Assembly: GCF_042219825.1 (NCBI RefSeq)
Contig: NZ_JBHJHQ010000005.1
Location: 62,001-126,000 of the forward strand
Source: JBHJHP01 sp042219825
GTDB taxonomy: Bacteria; Bacteroidota; Bacteroidia; Bacteroidales; UBA5342
Length of the DNA: 64,000 nucleotides
Direction of reading: 5' to 3'
The position numbers and the translations under genes were made by a program. The notes beneath the pieces were generated by a model. That model saw nothing but the letters and a program-made list of their open reading frames with translations. It had not been told where the DNA came from and made no database searches. Below, one piece after another: positions 11,001 through 20,192 of this stretch (its first letter is position 1; each line of letters begins with the position of its first letter).

Positions 11001-11373
11001 CAAACAATCTGGACCAGGTAACTAGCGTATTAATCTTAACCCACATAGAAACTGTGAAATTTGGATACGTTTGAAAATTTTGAATAATAGCAGGATCAAA
11101 TTCCATATATGGACCAACATCATGTGCCCCACCAACTAATTCCAGTGCATTCAAACCATCTATAACTCCCAGTGTAGCACTATTCTGCAATATACCGCCA
11201 GCATTTTGAATTGCATCAGAAGTTACTCCTGCATCTTCATTATCGAACTTAAACTGATACTGAAGCCCATCTGTTATATCCTGGGCAAAAAGCATCGATC
11301 CCATTAAAAAACTTACTGAAAGAAACAACATTCTGTTCAGCCAACGCCTTGTTGCATAAAGATTTCTTTTCAT
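8002..11373 (-). CDS. Secreted triple-LamG / Ig-like protein with extra C-terminal module and T9SS sorting domain (paralogue 3)
   Basis: The ATG at 11371-11373 is preferred because it opens a standard signal peptide (MKRNLYATRRWLNRMLFLSV...LFAQ); a longer frame to 11400 would add nine residues ahead of it. The protein is about 1,123 residues: LamG, Ig-like, LamG, Ig-like, LamG, then about 100 residues absent from the other two (around VQYVYKGSTLDSLVVEGDSV and PNTVYYASQV), then the T9SS domain (VYNLVGRQISVKN, GIYIVKVNSQVKKVFVK). The extra segment resembles Ig-like or 'YYA' modules of Bacteroidota adhesins. Its first Ig-like domain (LTDVPENAGIDVNALDQDI) is the most divergent of the set. It is the copy nearest the SusCD/fasciclin operon, separated by a terminator and 349 bp. 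Confidence 0.84.
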   Translation of the reverse strand: MKRNLYATRRWLNRMLFLSVSFLMGSMLFAQDITDGLQYQFKFDNEDAGVTSDAIQNAGGILQNSATLGVIDGLNALELVGGAHDVGPYMEFDPAIIQNFQTYPNFTVSMWVKINTLVTWSRLFDFGTGTTVNMFLTPRNSVTGTARFAITVGGGGAAEEVINASQPLTEGVWTHIAVTVDGAVGTIYIDGYQSGDQNTSMTLNPTNMGVALTQCYIGRSQYTADGNLDASVSDFRIYNRALSASEVEQIGSDPVLASLSQTFELTDVPENAGIDVNALDQDITLPTSFDNDVTAEWTIGDTTYIDSTGHLKDVTPQLYPVPVSLRVTFYHTVGTITRSKTKDFAVYIQPTGGLGPELIAQWDFSREKMEEDGVSIDDISGNGLVGTLKNDAWIRTIGETTQYDVLDMGKGTGYFDMSAEVGDYIYHLGEYTISVFFRVHEDYTNIGSYGNFFWSFCNTEDIYAGGGAMYFIGRDMEADIMRTDYTTQQSTGSQGNAPQGAWHHLAYVQEGTTGTVYLDGEILSQQPITYYPVSTVNKDSVNGVALTGTPFNWLGRSPYPSDAYLQNTAMYDFRLYSIPLSQDEIRLSNPFGIGLDVLTTVDDLNAAWQENDNAGFPEELNTEKDALTLGDLSAVTSDISLPAQGSIDNSISITWSVAPALITSEGVVTRPDYLDTDVKLTATLSKDGYRVDTTFTATVLANEATKYTSDLLVHFNFNPENVEGNFVTDLSEKHFVGELLRGACIDTMRGVMENYGLLKLSGDSSYFDMGDEMGKVIYGLKDAFSISVYYYINSTKTNIASNGNFLYALSNSDSSASYRNGYIFGRASYTTYAISPKRWDDGQVGTAGGAETSLGTWHHYAYVQNDTLGITYLDGQVVDSATIKLLPNATLPKSGMLGTTYNFLGRSNFEGDVYLAGAKMYDFQIFNKSLSPEEVGAMADLSASGEGDLSIAYLLADADGYINRYSPVPTGDAVQYVYKGSTLDSLVVEGDSVALLTEDVRFKWYSSSNGVDSLEMNEEIVPNTVYYASQVINNYEGTERLPVLVKTKWHTGIDRKVTAGDDLRIDTSKPGLIRILDLKGDENVHVYNLVGRQISVKNAESISVDRGIYIVKVNSQVKKVFVK

Positions 11374-11695
11374 AACAAAATTGTTTAAATCAATTAACAT
11401 TAGGTACTAAATAAATTCACTTAAATGCATTATAAGTTTCATAAATACATTAGTTATGACACTTTAATAAAACATATCAATTACTACTCTATTAAAAGTT
11501 TTTCACTTAAATTATAATTTTTAAAGGTAATCCAATTAGAAGATTTCACCAAATTTTAATTGTCATTTTTACACTAATTATTGTTGTTATACAACATACA
11601 TACCTTAGTATAAAGACTAAATATATTACCTGAATAAAATCAAAATGACAAAAATAAAACCTAAAGTGGTGGATTACTTTTCAGATTTATTGAAT
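11374..11695. other. Non-coding gap between LamG paralogue 3 and the SusD terminator
   Basis: A very AT-rich stretch without a convincing reading frame. It must hold the promoter of the LamG gene on the minus strand, but I see no exact TAnnTTTG box. The one clear structure is a 6-bp dyad TGTTGT-TAT-ACAACA at 11582-11596, a possible operator or a chance palindrome. Confidence 0.5.
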
Positions 11696-11721
11696 AAAAA
11701 GGGAAAAAATATTCCCTTTTT
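11696..11721 (-). terminator. Terminator at end of the fasciclin/SusCD operon
   Basis: 10-bp stem AAAAAGGGAA / TTCCCTTTTT with a 6-base loop, immediately after the SusD stop at 11723. It separates the seven-gene operon from the LamG genes. Confidence 0.8.
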
Positions 11722-11722
11722 A

Positions 11723-13393
11723 TTATTTTCTTGGTAAGTACCAGTTATCGGTATTACGGAGTAAAGTTCTTATGGCTTCCTTATTTGTAGTATGCTTTTC
11801 AGCCACCCGGTCCGCAAGAAAATCCGGATCACTTCTACGTAATGCAAAACGCATCAGGTCCTGAAAACGGTTACCCTCGAATGCAGTTTCCAAAGCCAAT
11901 TCTTTTATAAGAAGATCATCAACATAACTTACAGAATCATCCAGCGTTGGTAAAGCCGGAATAACAAATGTTGAATCAGTAAGCGGATCACGGGCGTCTA
12001 CCCAAACATCATTTACATTTTTTCTTACCCCCTGACCTCTCATCACAGTACCAATGTTGCTATTAAAGCGTAAATCAGTAAAGTCCATATACGAAGGTAT
12101 GACATCACCAATTTCACTTGCCGGAATCAGATCCGGATTAGTCATCGTTCTGTTATTTAATCCATTCTTCAGCACAGCAAATGCCATGTTTGGTTTGTTC
12201 AGCTGATTTACAGCCTCGGCATAACGCAGATACACTAAAGAGTTACGGTAAATCCTGGTTTCATATACATTTTCGTCAGTTTCACCTAATACCGGACTGT
12301 ACTTGATTATTCGATCATAAGCATCTATATTACCTTCATTATCAATGATCTGCATAGTACTGATTGATCCGAACTTACCTCTCAGGTCATGATCAATGTC
12401 AAAATCATCCTTGAAAAACAGGTCCTTGTTCCAGTTGTTTAATGCTACCTGCGATGGAACTATCATCTGGTTGGAAATATCAGAGGACATATTATCAAGT
12501 TCTGAAGCATGACCATAACGCGAGGAAGTAGCAATATCTGTAATTCGTTCTGCTACTGAGCTGGATTGAAAAAGCATCATCCAGCTAATTGAAAGCTGAT
12601 TATCAGTCAACACGTCGTTTTCAACAACCCAAAATGACTGATAATTTTCGCTTACTGTATAGTTGTTATCATATAACAGATCATGATATTCTGTTGCGGC
12701 ATTCAGATAGTCGCCGGTCCATAGATACAAATCCCCAAGAACCATCCTAACAGGAAAAAATGAATACCCAAGGCTGTAATCCATTACTGATCCCAATCTG
12801 GGTTTTGTAACATTCTTCCAAGGTGAAAGGTCCTTTATCAAAACATCCGCAAGTTGATACAAATCGTATTCAGGATAATCAGCCTTAGCTTCATCAATGG
12901 ATAATATAGGTTCCTCATAATATAATGCTGATCCAAAATTCAGAACCAACTGCAGATAGGTCCATGCTCTGATTGTTTTGGCCTGAACAAACTGACTGAC
13001 CAGAATTCTCTCACCTTCACTTTCGTACGTTGTATCAATATACCTTATAATGTAGTTGCAATTATTGATGATGCTGTAATAGTCTGCCACATTAACATAC
13101 GGATTATCAGTAGTAATATTGAAATTATTCAATTCTTTCAGACTAACATCTGCATTTTCAGTAACATCCAGCAAGTCGCCACGAAGTTCTCCTAACAAAA
13201 CATAGCTGTCAGAAAGCTTTTGTAACTGCGTTAAAACTCCTATCATAGAATACAGTGAATCTGAAGGAGAATTTACCCTGTAATTTTCATCTGTAATAAA
13301 ACGATCAGAGTCCACATCTAACAGTGAGTCGCAACTCATCAATAAAAGAGAAACTGCAAATAATGATACTATCAGTTGATTTATGCGCTTCAT
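11723..13393 (-). CDS. SusD/RagB-family surface lipoprotein (second SusCD pair)
   Basis: A 556-residue lipoprotein with an N-terminal signal ending in a lipobox (VSLLLMSC, Cys about 21), followed by the SusD-typical DSLLDVDSDRFI start. SusD features include the early LGELRGDLLDVT segment, helical TPR-like parts (ARSF-type FVQAKTIRAWTYLQL), YLRYAEAVNQLNKP and the C-terminal ELALETAFEGNRFQDLMRFALRR. SusD proteins are outer-membrane lids of a SusC TonB-dependent transporter and bind its ligand. It follows its SusC by 37 bp and is the last gene of the operon. Ligand is unknown; SusD sequence alone does not tell. Confidence 0.9.
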   Translation of the reverse strand: MKRINQLIVSLFAVSLLLMSCDSLLDVDSDRFITDENYRVNSPSDSLYSMIGVLTQLQKLSDSYVLLGELRGDLLDVTENADVSLKELNNFNITTDNPYVNVADYYSIINNCNYIIRYIDTTYESEGERILVSQFVQAKTIRAWTYLQLVLNFGSALYYEEPILSIDEAKADYPEYDLYQLADVLIKDLSPWKNVTKPRLGSVMDYSLGYSFFPVRMVLGDLYLWTGDYLNAATEYHDLLYDNNYTVSENYQSFWVVENDVLTDNQLSISWMMLFQSSSVAERITDIATSSRYGHASELDNMSSDISNQMIVPSQVALNNWNKDLFFKDDFDIDHDLRGKFGSISTMQIIDNEGNIDAYDRIIKYSPVLGETDENVYETRIYRNSLVYLRYAEAVNQLNKPNMAFAVLKNGLNNRTMTNPDLIPASEIGDVIPSYMDFTDLRFNSNIGTVMRGQGVRKNVNDVWVDARDPLTDSTFVIPALPTLDDSVSYVDDLLIKELALETAFEGNRFQDLMRFALRRSDPDFLADRVAEKHTTNKEAIRTLLRNTDNWYLPRK

Positions 13394-13430
13394 ATTATTT
13401 TATTTATTTCTTTAACGGATGTTTATATTA

Positions 13431-16400
13431 TTACAGGTTCAATCGTAAACCGACAAAATAACTCTTTGTTAACGGGATTAAACCGGCATCAATTCCCTGG
13501 GATAAAACTGAATTTCGAGGAGAAAACTCAGGATCAAGTCCCAGATAATTTGTAAGTGTCCATAAGTTATCAGCAGATACCCAGATATTCAGACCTTCAA
13601 TAAAACCGCCTGAAAGAGGAACATTATATGATAACTTAAGTGATTTTAATTTCAGATAGGAACCATCCTCAATCCATCTGTCAGAAAACCTTGCATTCCC
13701 CATAGGATCATTGAATACAGCCCTTGGCTGGTCTGTAATCTGCCCTTCAGATGTCCATCTGGTCAGCATTATCGTTGTTTGATTGTAATAATCATTACCG
13801 GACTCAAGCTTATGACGCAAATAATTATACACATCATTGCCATATGAATATGTAAACAACGCATCAAGCGTAAAATTTTTAACTGTAAATTTACTGGTAA
13901 ATGAACCATAGATATCCGGATTTGGATCACCGATAACCTGCATATCGCTGCTACTGATGATACCATCGCCACTTTTATCGACGAACCTCATGTCACCAGC
14001 TCCAAAATAAGTCAGAGTTCCGTTCTCTTCCTGAATTTTCAGCCCCGAAGCATCGGCCTCAGTCTGTGTAGGAAACACTCCATCTGTTTTGTATCCATAG
14101 AAGACACCGGCTGCCTGTCCAACTTTGGTTTGAACGAATGCATCATATACCGGTGTAACAAAATCGCCTTCAGGCAATGCAGTGATTTCGTTTTTATAAT
14201 GCCCTACACTTAACCCCAGTTCCCATCTGAAAGTATTCAGATTTAACATTTTAATATTCGCATTCACCTCATAACCGGTATTGGTAAGTTCTCCTGAATT
14301 AGTAAGATAGCTCTTAAAACCAGCTACGTCAGGTGAAATTTGATATGTAAGTAAGTTACTGGTATGACTTGTGTATGCATCAAGTGACAATGAAATTCTT
14401 TCATTAAAAAGGCTCATATCAAGACCTGCATTCAGGCGTGCTGTGGTTTCCCACTGAATCTGATTATTTGCCAGGTTGGCAAGATAAACCCCTGAAGTTC
14501 TTTGAATAAATCGTTCAGACATAAAATACGCAAGATTGACATAATCCTGTATATCATCATTACCGGTATAACCATATCCAGCTCTTAATTTCATGAAATT
14601 TATGGCATTTACATTCTTCATGAAATTTTCTGAGGAAATAAGCCAGGCACCCGAAAGTGAGGGGAAAAAGCCCCAGCTGTGACCAAATAACTGAATACCG
14701 CCTTCCGTTTCTGATCCAAAGCGTGAAGAACCGTCAAGAGCAGCAGATAAATTCAGAAAATACTTATTCTGATTATTGTAAGCGACATTCAGATAATTAG
14801 ATATGGATCGTAAATGATTATTGATACCAGTCACGGACTGAAAATCAAGATTCCCGGTAAAGTTTCTTGTATCATCTGTTCCTGTATTATAACCGAGAAC
14901 CTCATCAGATTCAAAAAAGTTATCCAGGTATCTCCAACCTAATACTGCATCAATGGAGTGATTATCCTTTGTATAAACATATTTCAGGCGGGTATCATCA
15001 TAAACCGCAATATTCCTCATCTGTTGGTTTGCCACCCGGTTTTTAATAATACCGGTATTGGTTAAGCTGGCATTGTAAACAAATGTCCCCATCCCTAACA
15101 TCGGAGTAAAATGAGATTCTTTTGTTTTATCAAGGCTGTAGTCAAACTGCGAACTCAATGACAGACTTTTTGTAAAGTTAAATGTTGGAATTGCCCCGAT
15201 ATTGAACCTGTAATGTTTTGAAGTATTCAGTGCCCTGTTAATAATGGCAACAGGATTACCAACATTAAAGACATCTGCATCTTCATAATCCTTTGTTATC
15301 AGTCCACTGTTGGTATATACAAACGGACTTAAAAATGGAGATTTTATCTTTGCCAGATAAGTTGGTGATGTTCTGAAATTAACACCGTCATCCAGTAATC
15401 TTCTGTCGATATTGGAGTATCCGACATTCAATCCCAGCGAAAACAGTTCCGACATTTTAAAATCGGCATTAAATCTGGTACTCAGGCGTTCCAGATCTGT
15501 TGTTTTTATAATTCCCTTATTGTTGGTATAGCCCAGTGAAAAATAATACAATGCCCTGTCATCACCTCCGTTAACATCAATACTGTAACTTTGTGTTCTA
15601 CCCAACTGATAAATCTGATCATTCCAGTTAGTAGAATTGTGATATTTTTTATAATACGTTGTGGTTGGATCAGTATCAAGAAATTCCAGGCTACCTACAT
15701 TTTTAGGACTAACACTTGGATCAGTTCCCAACATTTCACTGATGTAAATCCGGTGATCATCTGCATTCATCATGGGTATTGAACCTGGTTCTGAGGTAAC
15801 ACCATATGTTGCATTGGCATTAATTTTAGTTACAACCCCTTTACCTCTCTTTGTATTAATGAGAATAACTCCATTTGCCGCTTTACTTCCATATATTGAG
15901 GTACCGTCCTTGAGCACAGTAATGCTTTCAATATCAATCACATTAATATTTGCCAAGGGATTTGAAAAGAAACCCTGATGAATAGAATTAACATCATTCA
16001 TGTTGTTCCAGATCACGCCATCAATCACATAAAGAGGCTGAGCATTAGCCATCACTGAGTTTAAACCCCTTATAAATATTGAAGCCCCCATAGCAGCAGT
16101 ACCCGACCGGCTTATTGATCGTACATTACCACCTAGTTTAGTCTGAATAAGGTCATCAGCGGTTAACGCAAAATTATCGGAGACATCATCTATACTCTGT
16201 GCAGAATTTACGAGATAGGAGTTCTTTACCATACCAGTTTGTGTCTCAATGGTTTTATACTGATCAGTAAATGACTCCGGATACAGATCAATAATGACAT
16301 CATTCTTGCCTCTTAACGGGAATTCTCTAACGTCATAATCAAATGCTGTAACCCTCAACACATCATTACCATCTGGCAGATTTATGGTAAACTTACCGTC

Positions 16401-16649
16401 TTCATCCGAAGTTGCTGATGCAGGATATTTCATCGATTGAATCTGGACTGCTGCCAATGGTTCATTGGAATGTGCATCCCTGACAACCCCTGTTACTACG
16501 AAAGATGCATCGTTATCATTACCTGACTTCTGGGCCGTAGCAATTTCAGTTGCAAAACATGCTGACACAAAAATGAGTGCAGAGAAATATTTAGTTAGTC
16601 TGGATGTACTTCTCATTCTGAATATATACTTTAAGTTTTTCATTCTCAT
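13431..16649 (-). CDS. SusC/RagA-family TonB-linked outer-membrane transporter (second pair)
   Basis: A 1,072-residue protein. A signal sequence (residues about 1-39, ending ATAQ) is followed by a CarboxypepD_reg-like domain (VVTGVVRDAHSNEPLAAVQI, about 50-125), a TonB plug with SIFIRGLNSVMANAQPLYVIDGVIW and ITVLKDGTSIYGSKAANGVILINTKRGKG (about 165-270), and a long beta-barrel ending FVGLRLNL with an aromatic-rich strand. It imports a ligand delivered by its SusD partner using TonB-ExbBD energy. The second ATG at 16641-16643 is an alternative start. It lies 15 bp after the preceding fasciclin gene and 37 bp before SusD. Substrate is unknown. Confidence 0.92.
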   Translation of the reverse strand: MRMKNLKYIFRMRSTSRLTKYFSALIFVSACFATEIATAQKSGNDNDASFVVTGVVRDAHSNEPLAAVQIQSMKYPASATSDEDGKFTINLPDGNDVLRVTAFDYDVREFPLRGKNDVIIDLYPESFTDQYKTIETQTGMVKNSYLVNSAQSIDDVSDNFALTADDLIQTKLGGNVRSISRSGTAAMGASIFIRGLNSVMANAQPLYVIDGVIWNNMNDVNSIHQGFFSNPLANINVIDIESITVLKDGTSIYGSKAANGVILINTKRGKGVVTKINANATYGVTSEPGSIPMMNADDHRIYISEMLGTDPSVSPKNVGSLEFLDTDPTTTYYKKYHNSTNWNDQIYQLGRTQSYSIDVNGGDDRALYYFSLGYTNNKGIIKTTDLERLSTRFNADFKMSELFSLGLNVGYSNIDRRLLDDGVNFRTSPTYLAKIKSPFLSPFVYTNSGLITKDYEDADVFNVGNPVAIINRALNTSKHYRFNIGAIPTFNFTKSLSLSSQFDYSLDKTKESHFTPMLGMGTFVYNASLTNTGIIKNRVANQQMRNIAVYDDTRLKYVYTKDNHSIDAVLGWRYLDNFFESDEVLGYNTGTDDTRNFTGNLDFQSVTGINNHLRSISNYLNVAYNNQNKYFLNLSAALDGSSRFGSETEGGIQLFGHSWGFFPSLSGAWLISSENFMKNVNAINFMKLRAGYGYTGNDDIQDYVNLAYFMSERFIQRTSGVYLANLANNQIQWETTARLNAGLDMSLFNERISLSLDAYTSHTSNLLTYQISPDVAGFKSYLTNSGELTNTGYEVNANIKMLNLNTFRWELGLSVGHYKNEITALPEGDFVTPVYDAFVQTKVGQAAGVFYGYKTDGVFPTQTEADASGLKIQEENGTLTYFGAGDMRFVDKSGDGIISSSDMQVIGDPNPDIYGSFTSKFTVKNFTLDALFTYSYGNDVYNYLRHKLESGNDYYNQTTIMLTRWTSEGQITDQPRAVFNDPMGNARFSDRWIEDGSYLKLKSLKLSYNVPLSGGFIEGLNIWVSADNLWTLTNYLGLDPEFSPRNSVLSQGIDAGLIPLTKSYFVGLRLNL

Positions 16650-16664
16650 TCAAATGTTTGTTAC

Positions 16665-18230
16665 CTATTCTAGAACAGGTTCTAAGATTATACAGTCAAT
16701 ACACATTCTACGCGTAAGTTTTGTGGTTTCCTTGGTATTCATATTTACTACCCATAATGTTACAGTAGTATTATTTTCAACCGTTTCCTTGTCTTCAAGG
16801 TCAATTATATTCGAATACGGAAACTCGAAATCCGTAACATACATTTTAGTTACACCATGAGGATCAGTCACAAAATCAGGATTCGTAATATTAATAAACT
16901 TCTGTTCACCCTTTGTTCCCGCTTTATTTAAGTCATTGTAATATAACGCATAAGCCAGATTACTCACTAAGGTATCTGCACTTCCAGTTACCGATAATGG
17001 TGCAAAAACTACATATATCTTATATTTTGCAGATAAAGTATTCGGTATTTTGAAAATCACACCGGTAATATTTCTTGCTGTTGAAGGATTAACAAGGATA
17101 TATTTGTCACCAGACAGATTAAAACCTGTACCTGCACTGGATCGTTGTGAAACAGTAGACTGATATAAGGTACGGGTATCCGGATTTTCAGCTTCCACTC
17201 TTATTTCTGTAAGGAAAGTTTCAGTAGGCTTGTACTTTAATGAATCCGTAATATATGACCAGCCATTACTCTGTTCTGTAAAAGAAGCACCTTCGAAAAT
17301 TGTAGCAGGATCATGAAATACATTACCAGTGGTTGTTGTTAATGAATCATATTCAGAAGGCACTAAAACTTTTTCCCTGAATACCATGTTCTGAACGATA
17401 TTATTCCTGATATACTTTTTTTGTTGTTTTGCTCCACCTTCTTCAGGAAGTACTTTATAAAAGCACTCCATATAGCTATATGAAGATTTCCATGCTTCAT
17501 TATCGGGTAATAATACTGTATATAAGCTATCTTCATTATCAAGCGCACCAATAACATTCAAAATCTCATTACTGTAAACAAATCCAGATGCAGAGTCGTA
17601 AATTGGAGTTCCGTCATCATTATAGGTAATAATGGTACTTAAAAGTGGATTGAAAATAAGTTTCGTTTTGGATTTCATATAGTCGCTCAAAGAATCAAGT
17701 CCGTCAGCGGAAATAATGTGCTCCCATATATTGTTGATATAAGGCACATAACCATCAATAACATGAATAATTCCATTATTCGCCAGAATATCAGGACGTA
17801 CCACGCTTTTATTGCCAAAAGTTAAATTTCCTGTAGATTTAGTGAAGTTTATGAACTTAGCATCTATCATAAAAACGCGTTTACTTTCAATACCGGAAGA
17901 ACTGATGGTAAAACGGGCAATATGATTTTTAACTATCTCTGTCACTTTATCCTTATCGCCCAGATCAACACCTTCCAGAGCTGCATTTTGAGGTACCCAA
18001 ACCGTAAAGGACTGGGATGCATTCAGTAAGGTATCATAACCGGATATCTGTAACATTTGATAGAACTTGCTCAGATCTTCCTGACTGTTAATAAAATCTG
18101 CTAATCTCAGATCTGTTCTTTCCTGTGCTGTTTGTTCATAATGATTAATCCATGTATCTGACTCGTTACATGAAAACAGCAGCGGTAGAAACATTAACAG
18201 ATAAAACCATTTACAATTAAACTTTTTCAT
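16665..18230 (-). CDS. Fasciclin-domain lipoprotein (521 aa)
   Basis: Signal peptide with lipobox (MFLPLLFSC, Cys about 21). The first fasciclin domain (about 40-170) has the diagnostic QSFTVWVPQNAAL strand and a NNGIIHVIDGYV H2-type box. A weaker second fasciclin-like repeat occupies about 170-320 (YTVLLPDNEAW). The C-terminal roughly 190 residues look like a beta-rich module (FNLSGDKYILVNPSTARNI, KYKIYVVFAPLS) and contain a closely spaced Cys pair at the end (RMCIDCIILEP). It is probably surface-exposed beside the SusCD complex, in the place where PULs carry surface glycan-binding proteins. No enzyme motif was seen; the binding role is inferred from context. Confidence 0.85.
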   Translation of the reverse strand: MKKFNCKWFYLLMFLPLLFSCNESDTWINHYEQTAQERTDLRLADFINSQEDLSKFYQMLQISGYDTLLNASQSFTVWVPQNAALEGVDLGDKDKVTEIVKNHIARFTISSSGIESKRVFMIDAKFINFTKSTGNLTFGNKSVVRPDILANNGIIHVIDGYVPYINNIWEHIISADGLDSLSDYMKSKTKLIFNPLLSTIITYNDDGTPIYDSASGFVYSNEILNVIGALDNEDSLYTVLLPDNEAWKSSYSYMECFYKVLPEEGGAKQQKKYIRNNIVQNMVFREKVLVPSEYDSLTTTTGNVFHDPATIFEGASFTEQSNGWSYITDSLKYKPTETFLTEIRVEAENPDTRTLYQSTVSQRSSAGTGFNLSGDKYILVNPSTARNITGVIFKIPNTLSAKYKIYVVFAPLSVTGSADTLVSNLAYALYYNDLNKAGTKGEQKFINITNPDFVTDPHGVTKMYVTDFEFPYSNIIDLEDKETVENNTTVTLWVVNMNTKETTKLTRRMCIDCIILEPVLE

Positions 18231-18264
18231 ATTTAAAACTTTTATCTTCTTAACAATTTACCGG

Positions 18265-20151
18265 TTAATCAATCCCTTCGTATTCAAGCACTTCTACAGG
18301 AACAAATTCCAGAAAGTCCATCATAAACTGCCCCGCACGGGCTGCCTTAACATGGAATGTATGCTCAGAAGGTTCCGGAAATGTATAGATGCCTAATATC
18401 TTTCTTGCACTTTTTACACTAGCTCTTGCGTTTGCTGCCGGATACCATACATGATCAACAGCACTGTAACTGGCAGCTCCTTTCATGTATCCCCTGTTGC
18501 GCATTAATTTATCATTTTCATATCCGTAAGGATCACTGGGTACCGATCCGGGAACTTCATGACCGATTGCAGGGTCATTGGCATCCAGACTCAGATCCAA
18601 TGGAATACCACAGGGAATACCGTCAAAATACAGTTGTGCTGCTCCCCTCCATGCAGTAGGCTGCCAGCTGAATCTCACTTCATATGTGCCGGCAGGAACA
18701 GAAGGTGTGGTTATTGTAAAATCGTATAAACACTCCCTTGAGAAGAGCTCATCACCCTGATAATCCTCGTAACGTCCGTCTGCATTAAGATAACTCAGAA
18801 TTGTTCCTTCTGAGAATTCAAGACGATCCAAATAGTTATAAGGTATAATATAAGGTATAATCTTACCGGGAGCACGCATGTTATTGTTTGCTATTTCAGG
18901 GAAAAACGAAGCAACATCCATTCTCAGTCTTTTACTGGAAAGCATGGATGCAACATCAAAATTATACGTCAGAATTTTGTCAATTTCATGGTAAACGCCA
19001 TTAAGAGCATCATTATCGTAGTTTGTTTCAACTATTCTTACGGCAGTTGATGGGTCATCATTCAATGTGTTCAATAAAGTGTACTCATTGGTACTCACAT
19101 TGGTTCTTGCCTCAAGTAATGTATGAGGAGCCATCATTTCAATGTATTCATACATATCATAACTTTTTATCTGATGACCTGTATTGAAATAATCTTCAAC
19201 GAATTTCGTTTTCGACAGGTTTTTATTAATAAGGTGATAAGCAATAAACCTGTTGAAGCTGTTTTTCGGATCTGTAATATCTGTTATACCAGCATCTTCA
19301 GGATATACTTTATCGTATACCTCTTTTGCATAAGCCTTTATTGCATCCAGACTGGTCAAGCCATTAGCTATAAACGTTGAATCGGACTCCATTAAAGCTG
19401 TGTATCCATACTTTCTGTGTGGCGGAAAAATCTCGTCGTTACCGTTATTTTGCTGAAACTTGTATTCCCCGAGACTGGGATTATAATCCTCATCCTCTAC
19501 CAACATCATTTTCTCGTAAAGTTTGGTCTGAATCAATGCGTTATAGAACATTGTAAACTTCGGATCATCCGCAATGGCTTCTATAATTAATTTTTCAGAT
19601 GGTCTTAACACTTCACCAATTTTATGTATCACCCCGTTGTGTACTTCAATGTTTGGTTCCAGGATCGGAGAAGAAGTATTAACCCTGATAGTTAAGTCAC
19701 CTGAAGAAAAGCTGCCGTAGGATACAGAAAAGTATCTATCACTCATAGACTTCTGACTTAAACGTCCTTCAACAAAATCATCTGTTGTAACTACGTATCC
19801 GTTAATAATATGATCATAAACAATTTTCACAATTGAATCATACGGAAATTCCTCAATAGAACTTCTTCCCATTGAATTGTAGAAATTGCGCATCGCTTCA
19901 TTGGTTGGGGCAAAGCATGTATATTCCCCATAAGCATCCAACAACCCCATAACTTTTGTAGTATCCAGAAGTTTTGTAAATTCTGAATATTCATCCGGGT
20001 ATTTAGCCAGGTATTCCCCAAGCATATCCCCAGTAAATGTATAATAACTTTCCTGTGAAATCTTATCGCTGTTACAGGATGATAATCCTGCTGTAAAAAG
20101 AACAGCCAGTACCATCAGACTACCGATAAAATTTATTCTTAATCTCTTCAT
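18265..20151 (-). CDS. Fasciclin-domain lipoprotein (628 aa)
   Basis: Lipoprotein signal with lipobox (FTAGLSSC, Cys about 26). Fasciclin domain 1 (about 45-190) shows YTCFAPTNEAMRNF and NGVIHKIGEVL. Domain 2 (about 190-400) contains SFNRFIAYHLIN and LNGVYHEIDKIL. The last roughly 200 residues form a separate beta-sandwich-like part (TYEVRFSWQPTAW, AAQLYFDGIPCGIPLDL, HTFHVKAARAGQFMMDFLEFVP), like a carbohydrate-binding or DUF5108-type module often appended to Bacteroidota fasciclins. It sits 41 bp after SusD of the first pair and 34 bp before the next fasciclin gene. Probable cell-surface ligand-binding component; ligand unknown. Confidence 0.85.
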   Translation of the reverse strand: MKRLRINFIGSLMVLAVLFTAGLSSCNSDKISQESYYTFTGDMLGEYLAKYPDEYSEFTKLLDTTKVMGLLDAYGEYTCFAPTNEAMRNFYNSMGRSSIEEFPYDSIVKIVYDHIINGYVVTTDDFVEGRLSQKSMSDRYFSVSYGSFSSGDLTIRVNTSSPILEPNIEVHNGVIHKIGEVLRPSEKLIIEAIADDPKFTMFYNALIQTKLYEKMMLVEDEDYNPSLGEYKFQQNNGNDEIFPPHRKYGYTALMESDSTFIANGLTSLDAIKAYAKEVYDKVYPEDAGITDITDPKNSFNRFIAYHLINKNLSKTKFVEDYFNTGHQIKSYDMYEYIEMMAPHTLLEARTNVSTNEYTLLNTLNDDPSTAVRIVETNYDNDALNGVYHEIDKILTYNFDVASMLSSKRLRMDVASFFPEIANNNMRAPGKIIPYIIPYNYLDRLEFSEGTILSYLNADGRYEDYQGDELFSRECLYDFTITTPSVPAGTYEVRFSWQPTAWRGAAQLYFDGIPCGIPLDLSLDANDPAIGHEVPGSVPSDPYGYENDKLMRNRGYMKGAASYSAVDHVWYPAANARASVKSARKILGIYTFPEPSEHTFHVKAARAGQFMMDFLEFVPVEVLEYEGID

Positions 20152-20192
20152 GATCTAACTCTTTAGATTTACTCCCTTAGTAATATTATATC

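Noticed and set aside
1502..11373. Assembly duplication of one LamG gene
   Set aside because: The three copies differ at many wobble sites, have different signal peptides and terminators, and one has an additional module, so they are real paralogues.
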